Source: Dehalobacter alkaniphilus (lineage in GTDB: Bacteria; Bacillota; Desulfitobacteriia; Desulfitobacteriales; Syntrophobotulaceae). Taken from it: DNA of 64,000 nucleotides. A program made the position numbers and the translations under genes. Positions 23,794 to 32,473 of the stretch are shown one piece after another; position 1 is the first letter of the stretch, and each line of letters begins with the position of its first letter. The notes beneath the pieces are model-generated. The model was not told the DNA's origin, made no database searches, and was given only the letters and a program-made list of their open reading frames with translations. The stretch is from NCBI GenBank assembly GCA_040500365.1, contig CP148031.1, forward strand, positions 2,170,001-2,234,000. Direction: 5' to 3'.

Positions 23794-24753
23794 TCACATT
23801 AAGACATCGCTCAAAAACCTGACATAATTCCCGTAACATATTTTGGCTATTTCGTTCTGATTAAAACCGCACTGAGACAATTTTTCCACTAGATACGGGA
23901 ATGTCCCGACATTCTCCAGACCTTTCGGCGTCGTCTCAATTCCGTCAAAATCCGATCCGAAACCAACCGTATCGACTCCCGCTACTTCTGCGATGTGGCA
24001 AATGTGCCGGACAACGTCATCCATAGTTGCTTTTCCGGTCTCACTCAGGAAATCTTCACAGAAATTGATCCCGACCAGACCTTTCTTGTCTCCTAGCGCA
24101 CACAGCTGATGGTCAGTCAGGTTCCGGCGATGGCCGCATAACGCTTTGGCACAGGAATGGGAAGCGATGACCGGACGTTCAGAATGCCGCAGCACATCCC
24201 AAAAACCGGCCTCATTCAGGTGGGAAACGTCGATCACCATCCCAAGCTGGTTCATTCTTTCGATTACCTGAAAGCCAAAACTAGATAAACCGCCGCTTCC
24301 TTCGCTTTCACCGACGCCGTTGCCGATCGCATTCCTTTCATTCCAGGTAAGGCCAATGCTTCTGACTCCGAGCCTGAAAATAAGATCAAGCATAAAAACG
24401 TTTTCTCCAAGAATTTCTCCGCCCTCGATATTGATAAGCAGGCCCAGCTTATTGGTCCGGCCTAATTGGGCTGCGTCTTCTTGGGTTCTTACTAAAAATA
24501 CATCACTGGAATTATTATCAATAAACCTAAGTGCGGCTTCGAGTAATTCCAGCCCTCTCCAGGCCGCCTGAAACGGTTTGTATTCACTTTCAATATAGGC
24601 AGCCAGAAACTGCAGACCGAGATTGGCCTGTTTTGCCCTGGCCAAATCCCAGTGCCCAAATTTTGCTGTTTCTTTCAAATTTCTTTTTCCGGCAGCAAAA
24701 TCTCCAATGCTGTCACAATGACCGTCGGCAATCCATATGTTTTTCATGGTCAA
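23794..24753 (-). CDS. Membrane dipeptidase family (M19) metallopeptidase
   Basis: The 319-residue protein matches renal dipeptidase-like M19 enzymes: DGHCDS (metal, about 10), NIEGGE (about 108), LTWNERNAIGNG, VIDVSHLNEAGFWDVL (about 173), ASHSCAKAL (about 195) and GFGSDFDGIE (about 268). It splits dipeptides and can act on D-amino acid residues. There is no signal peptide, so it is cytoplasmic. AAAGGAG lies six bases before TTG 24753, with an ATG two codons later. Its likely operon continues through the PHP and aminotransferase genes. Confidence 0.9.
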   Translation of the reverse strand: MTMKNIWIADGHCDSIGDFAAGKRNLKETAKFGHWDLARAKQANLGLQFLAAYIESEYKPFQAAWRGLELLEAALRFIDNNSSDVFLVRTQEDAAQLGRTNKLGLLINIEGGEILGENVFMLDLIFRLGVRSIGLTWNERNAIGNGVGESEGSGGLSSFGFQVIERMNQLGMVIDVSHLNEAGFWDVLRHSERPVIASHSCAKALCGHRRNLTDHQLCALGDKKGLVGINFCEDFLSETGKATMDDVVRHICHIAEVAGVDTVGFGSDFDGIETTPKGLENVGTFPYLVEKLSQCGFNQNEIAKICYGNYVRFLSDVLM

Positions 24754-24810
24754 ATTTTGCTCCTTTATTTATATTCTAAAGGATAATCGGGCAGAAGGCT
24801 AATCATTTGG

Positions 24811-24893
24811 AAAGCTTGACTGATGCCAATCCTTTGGCAACTTCCTTAGTTGCACTTAGATAAATCAGAAAGTACGAATATTTTCTGATATAT
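24811..24893. repeat. Dispersed repeat, copy 3 (diverged)
   Basis: Shares CCTTTGGC, TTGCACTTAGATAAATCAGAAAGTA and TTTTCTGATATAT with the other copies. The 5' part (AAAGCTTGACTGATGCCAA) has drifted most. Confidence 0.7.
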
Positions 24894-24924
24894 TAAAAAA
24901 ACCCGCCCCCAAGCAGGCAGGTTT
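24894..24924 (-). terminator. spoVS terminator
   Basis: AAACC-x-GCC stem with one mismatch and a TTTTTTT tract on the minus strand, 14 bp after the spoVS stop. Confidence 0.85.
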
Positions 24925-24937
24925 AGAATCATTGGGT

Positions 24938-25198
24938 TTATCTGGGTTCGACAATCAGTTTGATCGCAGTCCTCTCTTCTCCTTCAATTAGGATATCGGT
25001 GAAAGCTGGAATACAAACCAGGTCAAGACCACTCGGAGCAACGAAACCTCTGGCAATAGCAACTGCTTTTACTGCCTGGTTTAATGCGCCTGCGCCAATT
25101 GCCTGCAATTCAGCTCCGCCTTTTTCCCTGAGTACGCCTGCTAATGCTCCAGCTACTGAATTAGGACTTGATTTTGCTGAGACTTTTAACACATCCAT
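24938..25198 (-). CDS. spoVS: Stage V sporulation protein S
   Basis: The 86-residue protein is a near-standard SpoVS (MDVLKVSAKSSPNSVAGALAG; AVKAVAIARGFVAPSGLDL; IEGEERTAIKLIVEPR). It is a small Alba-like regulator of sporulation and septation, widespread also in non-sporulating Firmicutes. GGGAGG precedes the ATG and a terminator follows it. It fits the classic neighbourhood rny-ymdB-spoVS. Confidence 0.97.
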   Translation of the reverse strand: MDVLKVSAKSSPNSVAGALAGVLREKGGAELQAIGAGALNQAVKAVAIARGFVAPSGLDLVCIPAFTDILIEGEERTAIKLIVEPR

Positions 25199-25316
25199 TA
25201 TCTAATACCTCCCAATCGATCCTTTTTACATGTATTTCCACTTTGATGCTATATACTATTCGCGTAATAGTAAAAAAATCCTCTTTTTAGAAATGTCTGA
25301 TTTGGTATTTTCTGTG

Positions 25317-25350
25317 TAAAAAAATCCTGCACCTTATTTGGCGCAGGATG
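25317..25350 (-). terminator. ymdB terminator
   Basis: ATCCTGC/GCAGGAT stem (25325-25350) with a T tract on the minus strand, directly after the ymdB stop. Confidence 0.85.
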
Positions 25351-25351
25351 T

Positions 25352-26122
25352 CTATTTTTGGATAGGAATAATACGCTGTGTTTTGCCGGTTTTTTCATCT
25401 ATTTGAAGCACCACAGCATTCAGCTGGTTCACCCCGTTGGCCACTTCAAATCTCGCCGGCATCTGCGTCAGAAAATTATTGATAATGATCTCTTTTTTGA
25501 CTCCCAAGACCGAATCTCGCGGGCCAGTCATTCCAACGTCTGTAATATATGCCGTGCCCTGGTCCAGTACCCTGGCATCCGCAGTCTGGATATGGGTATG
25601 CGTACCAAGAACTGCACTTACTTTGCCGTTAAGAAACCAGCCAAGCGCAACTTTTTCTGAGGTCGCCTCGGCATGAAAATCGACAATGATCACCGGGGTC
25701 TCCACAGCCATCATATTGATGATCTGATTGACCATCGTGAAAGGATTTTCCAGCGGCGGCAGAAAGATTCTTCCTGATAGATTGATAATTCCCGTCTTTA
25801 TTCCGTTACGAATAACAAAACCATAGCCTTTTCCCGGTGCCCCTTTCGGGTAATTGGCAGGCCGGATCAGCTTGGTTTCATCATCGATAAACTTTATAAT
25901 TTCCTTTTGGTCCCAGACATGGTTGCCCATCGTCAAAAAGTGGATTCCGTAATTATATAGCTCATAGGCGACTTCTTTGGTAAGTCCCCGCCCGCCTGAG
26001 GCATTTTCAGCATTGGCAATCACCAGATCAAGTTTATGCTCTTTCTGGAGTTCGGGAAGAAAAGCAGCCACCGCTTCTCTTCCCGGTCTGCCGACGATAT
26101 CACCGATAAAAAGAATCTGCAT
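25352..26122 (-). CDS. ymdB: YmdB-family 2',3'-cyclic nucleotide phosphodiesterase
   Basis: The 256-residue metallophosphoesterase has ILFIGDIVGRPGREAV at its start, ANAENASGGRG, TMGNHVWDQKE (about 65), VDFHAEATSEK (about 145) and GTHTHIQTAD (about 172). It is a cytoplasmic phosphodiesterase that in Bacillus affects biofilm and motility decisions. ATG 26122 has AAAGGAG six bases upstream. It lies downstream of rny with one unrecognised gene between. Confidence 0.95.
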   Translation of the reverse strand: MQILFIGDIVGRPGREAVAAFLPELQKEHKLDLVIANAENASGGRGLTKEVAYELYNYGIHFLTMGNHVWDQKEIIKFIDDETKLIRPANYPKGAPGKGYGFVIRNGIKTGIINLSGRIFLPPLENPFTMVNQIINMMAVETPVIIVDFHAEATSEKVALGWFLNGKVSAVLGTHTHIQTADARVLDQGTAYITDVGMTGPRDSVLGVKKEIIINNFLTQMPARFEVANGVNQLNAVVLQIDEKTGKTQRIIPIQK

Positions 26123-26155
26123 AAGGTACTCCTTTACTTGCACTAACCCCTTGGT

Positions 26156-26668
26156 TCAACCATTGAAAACAAGTACTCTGCCGTCTTCCCGTACAGCTGT
26201 AATGTTTTTTTCTGTTCCGTTAGAACGTATAGCTGCCATCATATGAATAATGATTTCTTCCTGCAGTATGACCTCTTCTTCAGGCAGGCTGCATTCATCA
26301 GCAATCATCTTAGCGCCAAGCTCGCTTTTCATGATTTCTACTATGAGGTTGATTTCGGGGTGGGTAATACTGCTTAAATCTCTGCTGATCACAATCAGGT
26401 CCAGTTCCTGTTCAAATTTTTCAATACTTAAAAGCTGAATTTTCCGACCTTCAATCTGATGAAACAATTCCAAGGCCTGCCGAAGTTTATTCTGAAGCGC
26501 TTCAAAGCCGCACTCCTTGACGACCAGGAATTTAAGTATCATGGTCTGCTGCTCCTGATTGCAGCTGATCGTTACAACTTCCGGATAGCACAGCAAAATA
26601 GAAACAAGTAATCCCGTACTGTAATTCAGATAATTTGATTCAGCAGTTATGACTTCTGAAGCGGCCAT
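26156..26668 (-). CDS. Unrecognised protein between rny and ymdB
   Basis: The 170-residue protein begins MAASEVITAESNYLNYSTGL at ATG 26668 with AAAGG nine bases upstream; the longer frame from 26743 lacks a site. No family is recognised. It alternates beta-like and helical stretches (EVVTISCN, MILKFLVVKE, LDLIVISRDLS) and has no membrane segment. Its 3' end is 34 bp from ymdB, so the two are likely co-transcribed. Confidence 0.65.
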   Translation of the reverse strand: MAASEVITAESNYLNYSTGLLVSILLCYPEVVTISCNQEQQTMILKFLVVKECGFEALQNKLRQALELFHQIEGRKIQLLSIEKFEQELDLIVISRDLSSITHPEINLIVEIMKSELGAKMIADECSLPEEEVILQEEIIIHMMAAIRSNGTEKNITAVREDGRVLVFNG

Positions 26669-26800
26669 CTTGATAATCCTTTCCCGAATGTGAAATAATA
26701 GAGCTTTCTCCAAAACATATAGTAATTCTTCAAGGAGACGCAAAGTCCTTCCCTGGGTGCCCTAGCAATTATAACCTATTTTGTCCCAACATACCAATAT

Positions 26801-26846
26801 AAAGAAAACTTGGCTGGTTCAGAAAGTACTTAACTTTCTGATACAT
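26801..26846. repeat. Dispersed repeat, copy 4 (short, internally deleted)
   Basis: AAAGAAAACTTGGCTGG is joined directly to the hairpin CAGAAAGTACTTAACTTTCTG. The middle section seen in the longer copies is missing, so the two ends behave as conserved modules. Confidence 0.75.
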
Positions 26847-26847
26847 A

Positions 26848-26876
26848 AACAAAGCAGGCCTAACACCTGCTTTGTT
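26848..26876 (-). terminator. Hairpin downstream of rny
   Basis: Perfect 11-bp stem AACAAAGCAGG/CCTGCTTTGTT with a seven-base loop, 83 bp past the rny stop. The T tract is short. Confidence 0.7.
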
Positions 26877-26958
26877 CGCTATCCGTAACGTATCAAAATT
26901 TGAACATCATCATCATCTTATACGCATGGTATCTCTGTGGAACCGACGTTGCGACAGA

Positions 26959-28506
26959 TTACTTCGCGTAATCTACTGCGCGGGTCTCCCGCATTACGAC
27001 AACCTTGATCTGTCCGGGGTATTCCAGTTCTTCTTCAATTCTCTTTGCAATATCATGCGCGAACCTTGGTGCAAGTGCATCATCAATCTTCTCCGGATTC
27101 ACAATAATGCGAATCTCTCTGCCGGCCTGAATCGCGTAGGATTTTTCAACGCCTTCAAATGTCTCGGCAATTTCCTCAAGCTTCTGAAGCCTTTTAATGT
27201 AGGATTCCAAAGTTTCGCGTCTGGCACCAGGTCTGGCAGCCGATACCGCATCTGCAGCGGCAACAAGTACTGCGACAATTGTCTTGGGTTCAGTGTCGCC
27301 GTGATGGGCCTCAATCGCGTGAATGATATCCCATGATTCCTTGTACTTTTTGCAGAGATCAACGCCAATCTCGACATGCGTGCCTTCGGTATCATGGTCA
27401 ACGGCTTTGCCGATGTCATGCAAAAGTCCGGCGCGTTTTGCGGTCTGGACATCAACACCAAGTTCGGAAGCCATTAACCCGGCCAGATGGGATACCTCGA
27501 TAGAGTGTCTCAAAACATTTTGTCCGTAACTGGTTCTGAAACGCAGCCGGCCAAGCAGTCTAATCAGTTCTGGATGTATACCGTGAACCCCGGTTTCGAA
27601 GGTGGCCTGTTCCCCTTCTTCCCTGATTTTCTGGTCAACTTCCTTCTGCGCCTTCTCAACCATTTCTTCAATTCTGGCCGGATGAATACGTCCGTCCAAA
27701 ATCAGTTTTTCCAGAGCGACTCTGGCAACTTCTCTTCTGATCGGATCAAATCCTGACAGAATAACGGCCTCAGGCGTATCGTCAATAATCAAATCAATAC
27801 CCGTTAAAGTCTCAAGAGCTCTGATATTCCGGCCCTCTCGGCCAATGATACGGCCTTTCATTTCATCGTTCGGCAGGGCAACCACTGAAACTGTGCTTTC
27901 AACGACATGGTCTGCCGCACAACGATGTATAGCCAAAGAAATAATATCTTTAGCGCGTTTTTCAGCTTCTTCTTTTGTCCGGGTCTCATATTCCTTAATC
28001 ATGATTGCCGATTCGTAACGTACTTCTTCCTCGACACTTTTTAGCAGCAATTGTTTGGCTTCTTCAGGAGTCAGACCGGAAAGCCTCTCCAGCTCAGCTA
28101 CCTGTTTAGCCAGGAGTTCATTTAAATCAAGTTTTTGTTTTTCAACGTCTGATTCTCTGCGATGTAAATTTTCTTCCTTACGTTCCAGAGCTTCGGTTTT
28201 TCTTTCAAGGGTTTCTTCCTTCTGAAGATTGCGTCTTTCCATACGTTGGATTTCGCTACGTCTTTCTCTGGTCTCTTTTTCAATATCATTGCGAAGCTGC
28301 ATAACCTCTTCTTTAGCTGCAACGATTTTTTCCCTTTTTTTGGCTTCAGCCTCTGCCTCAGCATTCTTTAAAAGCCTTTTTGCTTCTATTTCAGCAGATC
28401 CAATCATTTTTTCCGCAGATGATTTGCGGATAAACCAGCCGATCAGACTGCCAATCGCCAATCCGGCGAGTACAATAACAACTGCAATTAAGCCTGATAT
28501 TTCCAA
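26959..28506 (-). CDS. rny: Ribonuclease Y
   Basis: The 515-residue protein has an N-terminal membrane anchor (residues 5-24), a long charged coiled coil (about 30-200), a KH domain (MKGRIIGREGRNIRALE, about 213) and an HD domain (LLHDIGKAVDHD, about 365). It is the membrane-bound endoribonuclease that starts mRNA decay. It uses a TTG start at 28506, with AAGGAGG seven bases upstream. Confidence 0.97.
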   Translation of the reverse strand: MEISGLIAVVIVLAGLAIGSLIGWFIRKSSAEKMIGSAEIEAKRLLKNAEAEAEAKKREKIVAAKEEVMQLRNDIEKETRERRSEIQRMERRNLQKEETLERKTEALERKEENLHRRESDVEKQKLDLNELLAKQVAELERLSGLTPEEAKQLLLKSVEEEVRYESAIMIKEYETRTKEEAEKRAKDIISLAIHRCAADHVVESTVSVVALPNDEMKGRIIGREGRNIRALETLTGIDLIIDDTPEAVILSGFDPIRREVARVALEKLILDGRIHPARIEEMVEKAQKEVDQKIREEGEQATFETGVHGIHPELIRLLGRLRFRTSYGQNVLRHSIEVSHLAGLMASELGVDVQTAKRAGLLHDIGKAVDHDTEGTHVEIGVDLCKKYKESWDIIHAIEAHHGDTEPKTIVAVLVAAADAVSAARPGARRETLESYIKRLQKLEEIAETFEGVEKSYAIQAGREIRIIVNPEKIDDALAPRFAHDIAKRIEEELEYPGQIKVVVMRETRAVDYAK

Positions 28507-28619
28507 AGCTTCACCTCCTTCAATTATAGTATTAAATATTTCGTGAAAATAACAAAAAACTGGTCAGACCAGTTCCGTAAAATCTATAACCCTCGTTCGA
28601 TTATTTTTCCCTTAAATAT

Positions 28620-28644
28620 AGCTACACCGATACCCGGTGCAGCT
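28620..28644 (-). terminator. recX terminator
   Basis: AGCTGCACCG/CGGTGTAGCT stem with a G-U pair and five-base loop, followed by ATATTTA. It lies between recX and rny. Confidence 0.6.
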
Positions 28645-28776
28645 GAGATGTTCAGTTTAATATAAGAGAAAACCTTGAAAGGTTAAAAATTTACTAGAAA
28701 CAGATCCATTTAATATTAGTTTAATGAAATGTGCAAATAATGTCAAGTTGGTGGGATAACAAAGTATACTAAATAC

Positions 28777-29307
28777 TTATAGATTATCGAAAATAATAAT
28801 CTCTCCAAGTACTTTTTTGACTATATCCAATTGATAGCCCTTCGCTAAAAGCTTGTCCCCGACCTTTTTCCTTAAGTATAACTCTTTTGGAGGGATACTT
28901 CTGTTTGGATCGTTTAGGGATTTTTTTTGGTATTTCCTATACTCCTGCTCAAACATTTTACGGCCAAGCAGCAGGCAGTTTTCAACCTCCTGCTGCTCGG
29001 GAAAGTATTCATCCATGACGCGAGAGATCATCCGATCGTCCAGACCGGCTTTTTGCAGTTCAATACATATTCTGGTCCGGGAAAACCTTGTTTCCTTACT
29101 TTTAATATAAGACAAGGCATATTGCCGGTCATCAATATATTTCCATTCTTCTAGCTTTCGGAGAGCTTCAGCATTTTCCTCTGCGGAATAGCCTTTAGCC
29201 TCCAGTCTGCCGGCAAGCTGGCTGGCAGACAGCCGCCTGCGGCTTAAGAAATCCAGCGCAGCACCTAGCACACTTTTTTTCGGTGAGGCCTGCTTTCTAC
29301 TCATCAT
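28777..29307 (-). CDS. recX: Regulatory protein RecX
   Basis: The 176-residue helical protein has the RecX repeats (LDFLSRRRLSASQLAGRLEAKG, DDRQYALSYIKSKET, RICIELQKAGLDD, LRKKVGDKLLAKGY). RecX caps and dismantles RecA filaments. Its start overlaps the recA end by 11 bases, so the two are co-transcribed from the SOS-controlled recA promoter. Confidence 0.95.
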   Translation of the reverse strand: MMSRKQASPKKSVLGAALDFLSRRRLSASQLAGRLEAKGYSAEENAEALRKLEEWKYIDDRQYALSYIKSKETRFSRTRICIELQKAGLDDRMISRVMDEYFPEQQEVENCLLLGRKMFEQEYRKYQKKSLNDPNRSIPPKELYLRKKVGDKLLAKGYQLDIVKKVLGEIIIFDNL

Positions 29308-30337
29308 TCATGCTGTCGTCCTGAGCGCCCTTGGTCTTGTCTTTCGAGACCAGAACCAGATTGCGCACTTTGCTCTCAATCTCTGCAGCAATATCTGGAT
29401 GCTGACGCAGAAAGTCCTTGACATTCTCTCTTCCCTGTCCAAGCCTTTCGCCATTGTAGGAATACCAGGCGCCCGATTTCATTAGGATACCTGTTTCCGA
29501 TCCCATATCGACAATACTGCCTTCCCTGGATATCCCTTCGCCATAAACCAGGTCGAAATCAGCAAAGTTAAACGGCGGTGCAACCTTATTTTTGACGACC
29601 TTTACGCGAGTCCGGTTGCCGATGATTTCCTGCCCCTGCTTGATGACATCCTGCTTTTTGACTTCCAGCCGGACTGAAGCATAAAATTTCAGCGCCCGTC
29701 CCCCGGTCGTCGTCTCCGGGTTGCCGAACATCACGCCGACTTTCTCCCTGATCTGATTAATAAAGATGACACAGGTATGGCTTTTACTGATGCACCCGGT
29801 AAGTTTGCGCAACGCCTGGGACATCAGACGGGCATGCAGCCCCATATGGGAATCGCCCATCTCCCCTTCGATTTCAGCCCGTGGCACGAGTGCCGCCACC
29901 GAGTCAATAACAACGACATCAACCGCGCCGCTACGGACAAGGGCTTCACAGATTTCCAGCGCCTGCTCGCCGGTGTCGGGCTGAGAAACCAGCAGATCGT
30001 CGACATTCACACCCAGCGCACGGGCATATACTGGGTCAAGGGCATGCTCTGCATCAATAAAAGCTGCAACGCCGCCTGTTTTTTGTGCCTCAGCAATAAT
30101 ATGCAGCGTTACGGTGGTTTTCCCCGAAGACTCCGGTCCATATACCTCTATTACCCGGCCTCTGGGAACTCCGCCAACGCCTAAAGCCAAATCCAGTGCC
30201 AATGAACCTGTTGAAATCGTCTCAACAGCCATTCTGTCCGAAGCTTCGCCGAGTTTCATAATCGCTCCCTTGCCAAACTGCTTTTCAATTTGGCTCAGCG
30301 CAATATCCAATGCTTTCAGTTTATCTGGAGTAGCCAT
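29297..30337 (-). CDS. recA: Recombinase RecA
   Basis: The 346-residue protein has Walker A GPESSGKT (about 66), VVIDSVAALVPRAEIEGEMGD, the L1/L2 DNA-binding loops and RVKVVKNKVAPPF. It forms filaments on single-stranded DNA for recombination and LexA cleavage. ATG 30337 with GAGGAGG is chosen over the longer frame. A consensus promoter and an SOS box lie directly upstream. Confidence 0.99.
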   Translation of the reverse strand: MATPDKLKALDIALSQIEKQFGKGAIMKLGEASDRMAVETISTGSLALDLALGVGGVPRGRVIEVYGPESSGKTTVTLHIIAEAQKTGGVAAFIDAEHALDPVYARALGVNVDDLLVSQPDTGEQALEICEALVRSGAVDVVVIDSVAALVPRAEIEGEMGDSHMGLHARLMSQALRKLTGCISKSHTCVIFINQIREKVGVMFGNPETTTGGRALKFYASVRLEVKKQDVIKQGQEIIGNRTRVKVVKNKVAPPFNFADFDLVYGEGISREGSIVDMGSETGILMKSGAWYSYNGERLGQGRENVKDFLRQHPDIAAEIESKVRNLVLVSKDKTKGAQDDSMNDE

Positions 30338-30363
30338 CTTTTCGTGCCTCCTCTTGATTATAC

Positions 30364-30377
30364 AAAACATATGTTCG
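30364..30377 (-). promoter_or_regulatory. LexA (SOS) box of recA
   Basis: The minus strand reads CGAACATATGTTTT, matching the Gram-positive LexA consensus CGAAC-N4-GTTYG in all but the last bases. It lies just downstream of the -10 hexamer, where bound LexA would block transcription of recA-recX. Confidence 0.85.
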
Positions 30378-30383
30378 GTTTCT

Positions 30384-30413
30384 ATTATACTTTTTCTGAC
30401 TGTCTATTGTCAA
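30384..30413 (-). promoter_or_regulatory. recA sigma-A promoter
   Basis: Perfect hexamers TTGACA (30408-30413) and TATAAT (30384-30389) with an 18-base spacer, just upstream of the SOS box. Confidence 0.9.
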
Positions 30414-30470
30414 TCCGTTTAAAAGTAAAATTTTTACATAGCGGCTGGTCTTGTCTCATTTGGCAAGAAC

Positions 30471-31715
30471 TTACTGCTTGCATTTCCTAAGTAAATACAG
30501 CCGCAGCATATTCAAGGCAGTTTCTACGATCATATTTCTGACGGATTCCCTGCTCCCGACAAACTGGTTTTTAGTGATCTCGATACCTTCCGGATGAGCC
30601 AGGGCGATATAGACCAGACCGACGGGTTTATCCGCGGTTCCGCCTCCGGGTCCCGCGACTCCGGTCGTCGCAATCCCAATATCTGCGCCGAGGGCCTTCC
30701 TCGTCCCTTCAGCCATTTCCCCGGCTACAAGTTCACTGACCGCACCTTCCTGCAGCAGACTGCTGCTTTTCACTCCGAGCAAAGTTTCTTTGGCTGAATT
30801 CGCATAACTCACAACGCCGCCAAGATAATACGCCGAGCTTCCGGCTTCGGCGGTGATTCTTCCGCCCAGAAGACCGCCGGTACAGGATTCAGCTGTTGCC
30901 AGCGTCAGGTTGTTTTTCAGAAGCAGTTTTCCAACAATACCGGCTGGGGTATCCGTACCGGTTCCGAATACCCCGTCCCCAAGCCTGCTGCGGATCTCTG
31001 CTTCCGTCTGATCCAGGAGCCGGACAGCCTGACTGACATCCCCGCTTCGGACCGTAAGCCTGACATCCATGTAGGTATGCCTGTCCAGCAAAGTGAGAGA
31101 CGGGGATTTACGCTGCATCAGAATGGTTAGTTCCCGTTCCAGTTCCGGTTCCCCGAGTCCAAATATTTTTAGAATACGCACCTGCATCCGTCCGGAATCC
31201 TGAAGCATGATCTGCTCTAATTTGGGCAGCAAATACTTTTGGAACATAACCTCCATTTCGGAAGGAGGTCCGGGAAGGATCGCGCAAAACTGGTCATTTT
31301 TGCAGATAAGGGCCCCCAGTGCAGTTCCTTTATCGTTCGGCAGCAGAATCGAACCTTCCGGAAAATAAGCCTGTTTTTCCGTACTTGGTGGCATCCGGTC
31401 ATTGATATAAAACTGCGTCAGGGACTGCATGCTTTCAGGATCATAGCTCATTTTCAGGCCAAAGACTTCAGCAGCAATTTCTTTGGATAGGTCATCTACC
31501 GTCGGTCCAAGCCCTCCGCTGACAAGCACAAGCCCGGAACGCTGCAACGCATTCTTTAGTGTTTCGGTCAGCCGTTCTTTGTTGTCCCCTACCGTCGTAT
31601 GGTAGAGAACTTCTATCCCGAGATCCGAAAGCTGTCCTGTAAGATAATGGGCACTCGTATTCAGCGTTTTTCCGAGCAGTAATTCTGTTCCCGTGGAAAT
31701 AATTTCGGCCTTCAT
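30471..31715 (-). CDS. cinA: CinA family nicotinamide-nucleotide/competence-damage protein
   Basis: The 414-residue protein joins an N-terminal molybdopterin-binding-like domain (AEIISTGTELLLG; LVSGGLGPTVDDLSKE) to a C-terminal CinA domain (LATAESCTGGLLGGRIT; GIATTGVAGPGGGTADKPVG). The second domain is an NMN deamidase in related bacteria. ATG 31715 lies ten bases after GGGAG. It precedes recA as in many Firmicutes, though recA has its own promoter. Confidence 0.95.
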   Translation of the reverse strand: MKAEIISTGTELLLGKTLNTSAHYLTGQLSDLGIEVLYHTTVGDNKERLTETLKNALQRSGLVLVSGGLGPTVDDLSKEIAAEVFGLKMSYDPESMQSLTQFYINDRMPPSTEKQAYFPEGSILLPNDKGTALGALICKNDQFCAILPGPPSEMEVMFQKYLLPKLEQIMLQDSGRMQVRILKIFGLGEPELERELTILMQRKSPSLTLLDRHTYMDVRLTVRSGDVSQAVRLLDQTEAEIRSRLGDGVFGTGTDTPAGIVGKLLLKNNLTLATAESCTGGLLGGRITAEAGSSAYYLGGVVSYANSAKETLLGVKSSSLLQEGAVSELVAGEMAEGTRKALGADIGIATTGVAGPGGGTADKPVGLVYIALAHPEGIEITKNQFVGSRESVRNMIVETALNMLRLYLLRKCKQ

Positions 31716-31796
31716 TTTTTTCACACTCCCTCAGTCATTATCTCACCGCGGGCAGATTTATATCCCAGTACCGGTATCTTGTCACGCTAAAATTGA

Positions 31797-31866
31797 TAAA
31801 GAAAACATGGCTGGCGCCAAGCCTTTGGCGGTCACTCCAATTACTTATACTTTCTGATATACAGAT
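31797..31866. repeat. Dispersed repeat, copy 5
   Basis: AAAGAAAACATGGCTGGCGCCAAGCCTT, then CTTTGGCGGTCACTCCAATT, then TACTTTCTGATATA. The left arm of the terminal hairpin is missing. It sits between cinA and pgsA. Confidence 0.7.
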
Positions 31867-31909
31867 AAAAAGATTCCCCCCTGGGTAAAAGGAAAATCTT
31901 GAAGTCGTT

Positions 31910-32473
31910 TTATTTAGAATGCACAAACAGCTGTTTTGATTTCATGATATAGTCCACGCCGGAGATGATGGTTATGATCAGCGCAAGATAGATCATAGGC
32001 TGGGCAATATGTATGTTAAGAGTTGATAATGGCCAATCTCTCAAAATCAACAGTGCTATGGCAATGATCTGAGTGACCGTCTTCAGTTTGCCAAGCTTGC
32101 TGGCACTGATCACTACGCCTTCGGCGGCAGCAATCGCTCTTAACCCTGTGACCGCAAACTCTCGGGCCAGGATAATCCAGACAATCCAGGCTGAAACGAG
32201 ATTTAACTCGACTAGGGCAATCAGCGCGGCTGAAACCAGAAGCTTGTCGGCAAGCGGATCCAGAAATTTACCGAGATTGGTCACTTGTTTCAGCTTGCGT
32301 GCGAAATAACCGTCCAAACCGTCTGTCGCAGACGCCAGGATAAATATCCCCGCGGCTACAAAGTCCTGATAAGGAAAATAAGCAGTGCCGTCAGGCATTT
32401 TTACCAATAAAAAGGCCATAAACAAAGGTATCATGGCAATTCGAATCAGAGTCAGCGTGTTAGGTAGATTCAC
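31910..32473 (-). CDS. pgsA: CDP-diacylglycerol-glycerol-3-phosphate 3-phosphatidyltransferase
   Basis: The 187-residue membrane protein carries the CDP-alcohol transferase signature DGLDGYFARKL...GKFLDPLADK (about 67-95) and about five hydrophobic helices. It makes phosphatidylglycerol phosphate for membrane lipids. Its GTG start overlaps the rimO stop by four bases (GTGA), giving translational coupling. Confidence 0.96.
   Translation of the reverse strand: MNLPNTLTLIRIAMIPLFMAFLLVKMPDGTAYFPYQDFVAAGIFILASATDGLDGYFARKLKQVTNLGKFLDPLADKLLVSAALIALVELNLVSAWIVWIILAREFAVTGLRAIAAAEGVVISASKLGKLKTVTQIIAIALLILRDWPLSTLNIHIAQPMIYLALIITIISGVDYIMKSKQLFVHSK

Noticed and set aside
27099..27461. Minus-strand ORF of 120 residues within rny
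   Set aside because: It is a shadow frame of the well-conserved RNase Y gene.
13117..31866. CRISPR array from the recurring repeats
   Set aside because: The copies are kilobases apart, of unequal length, and lack regular spacers or nearby cas genes.
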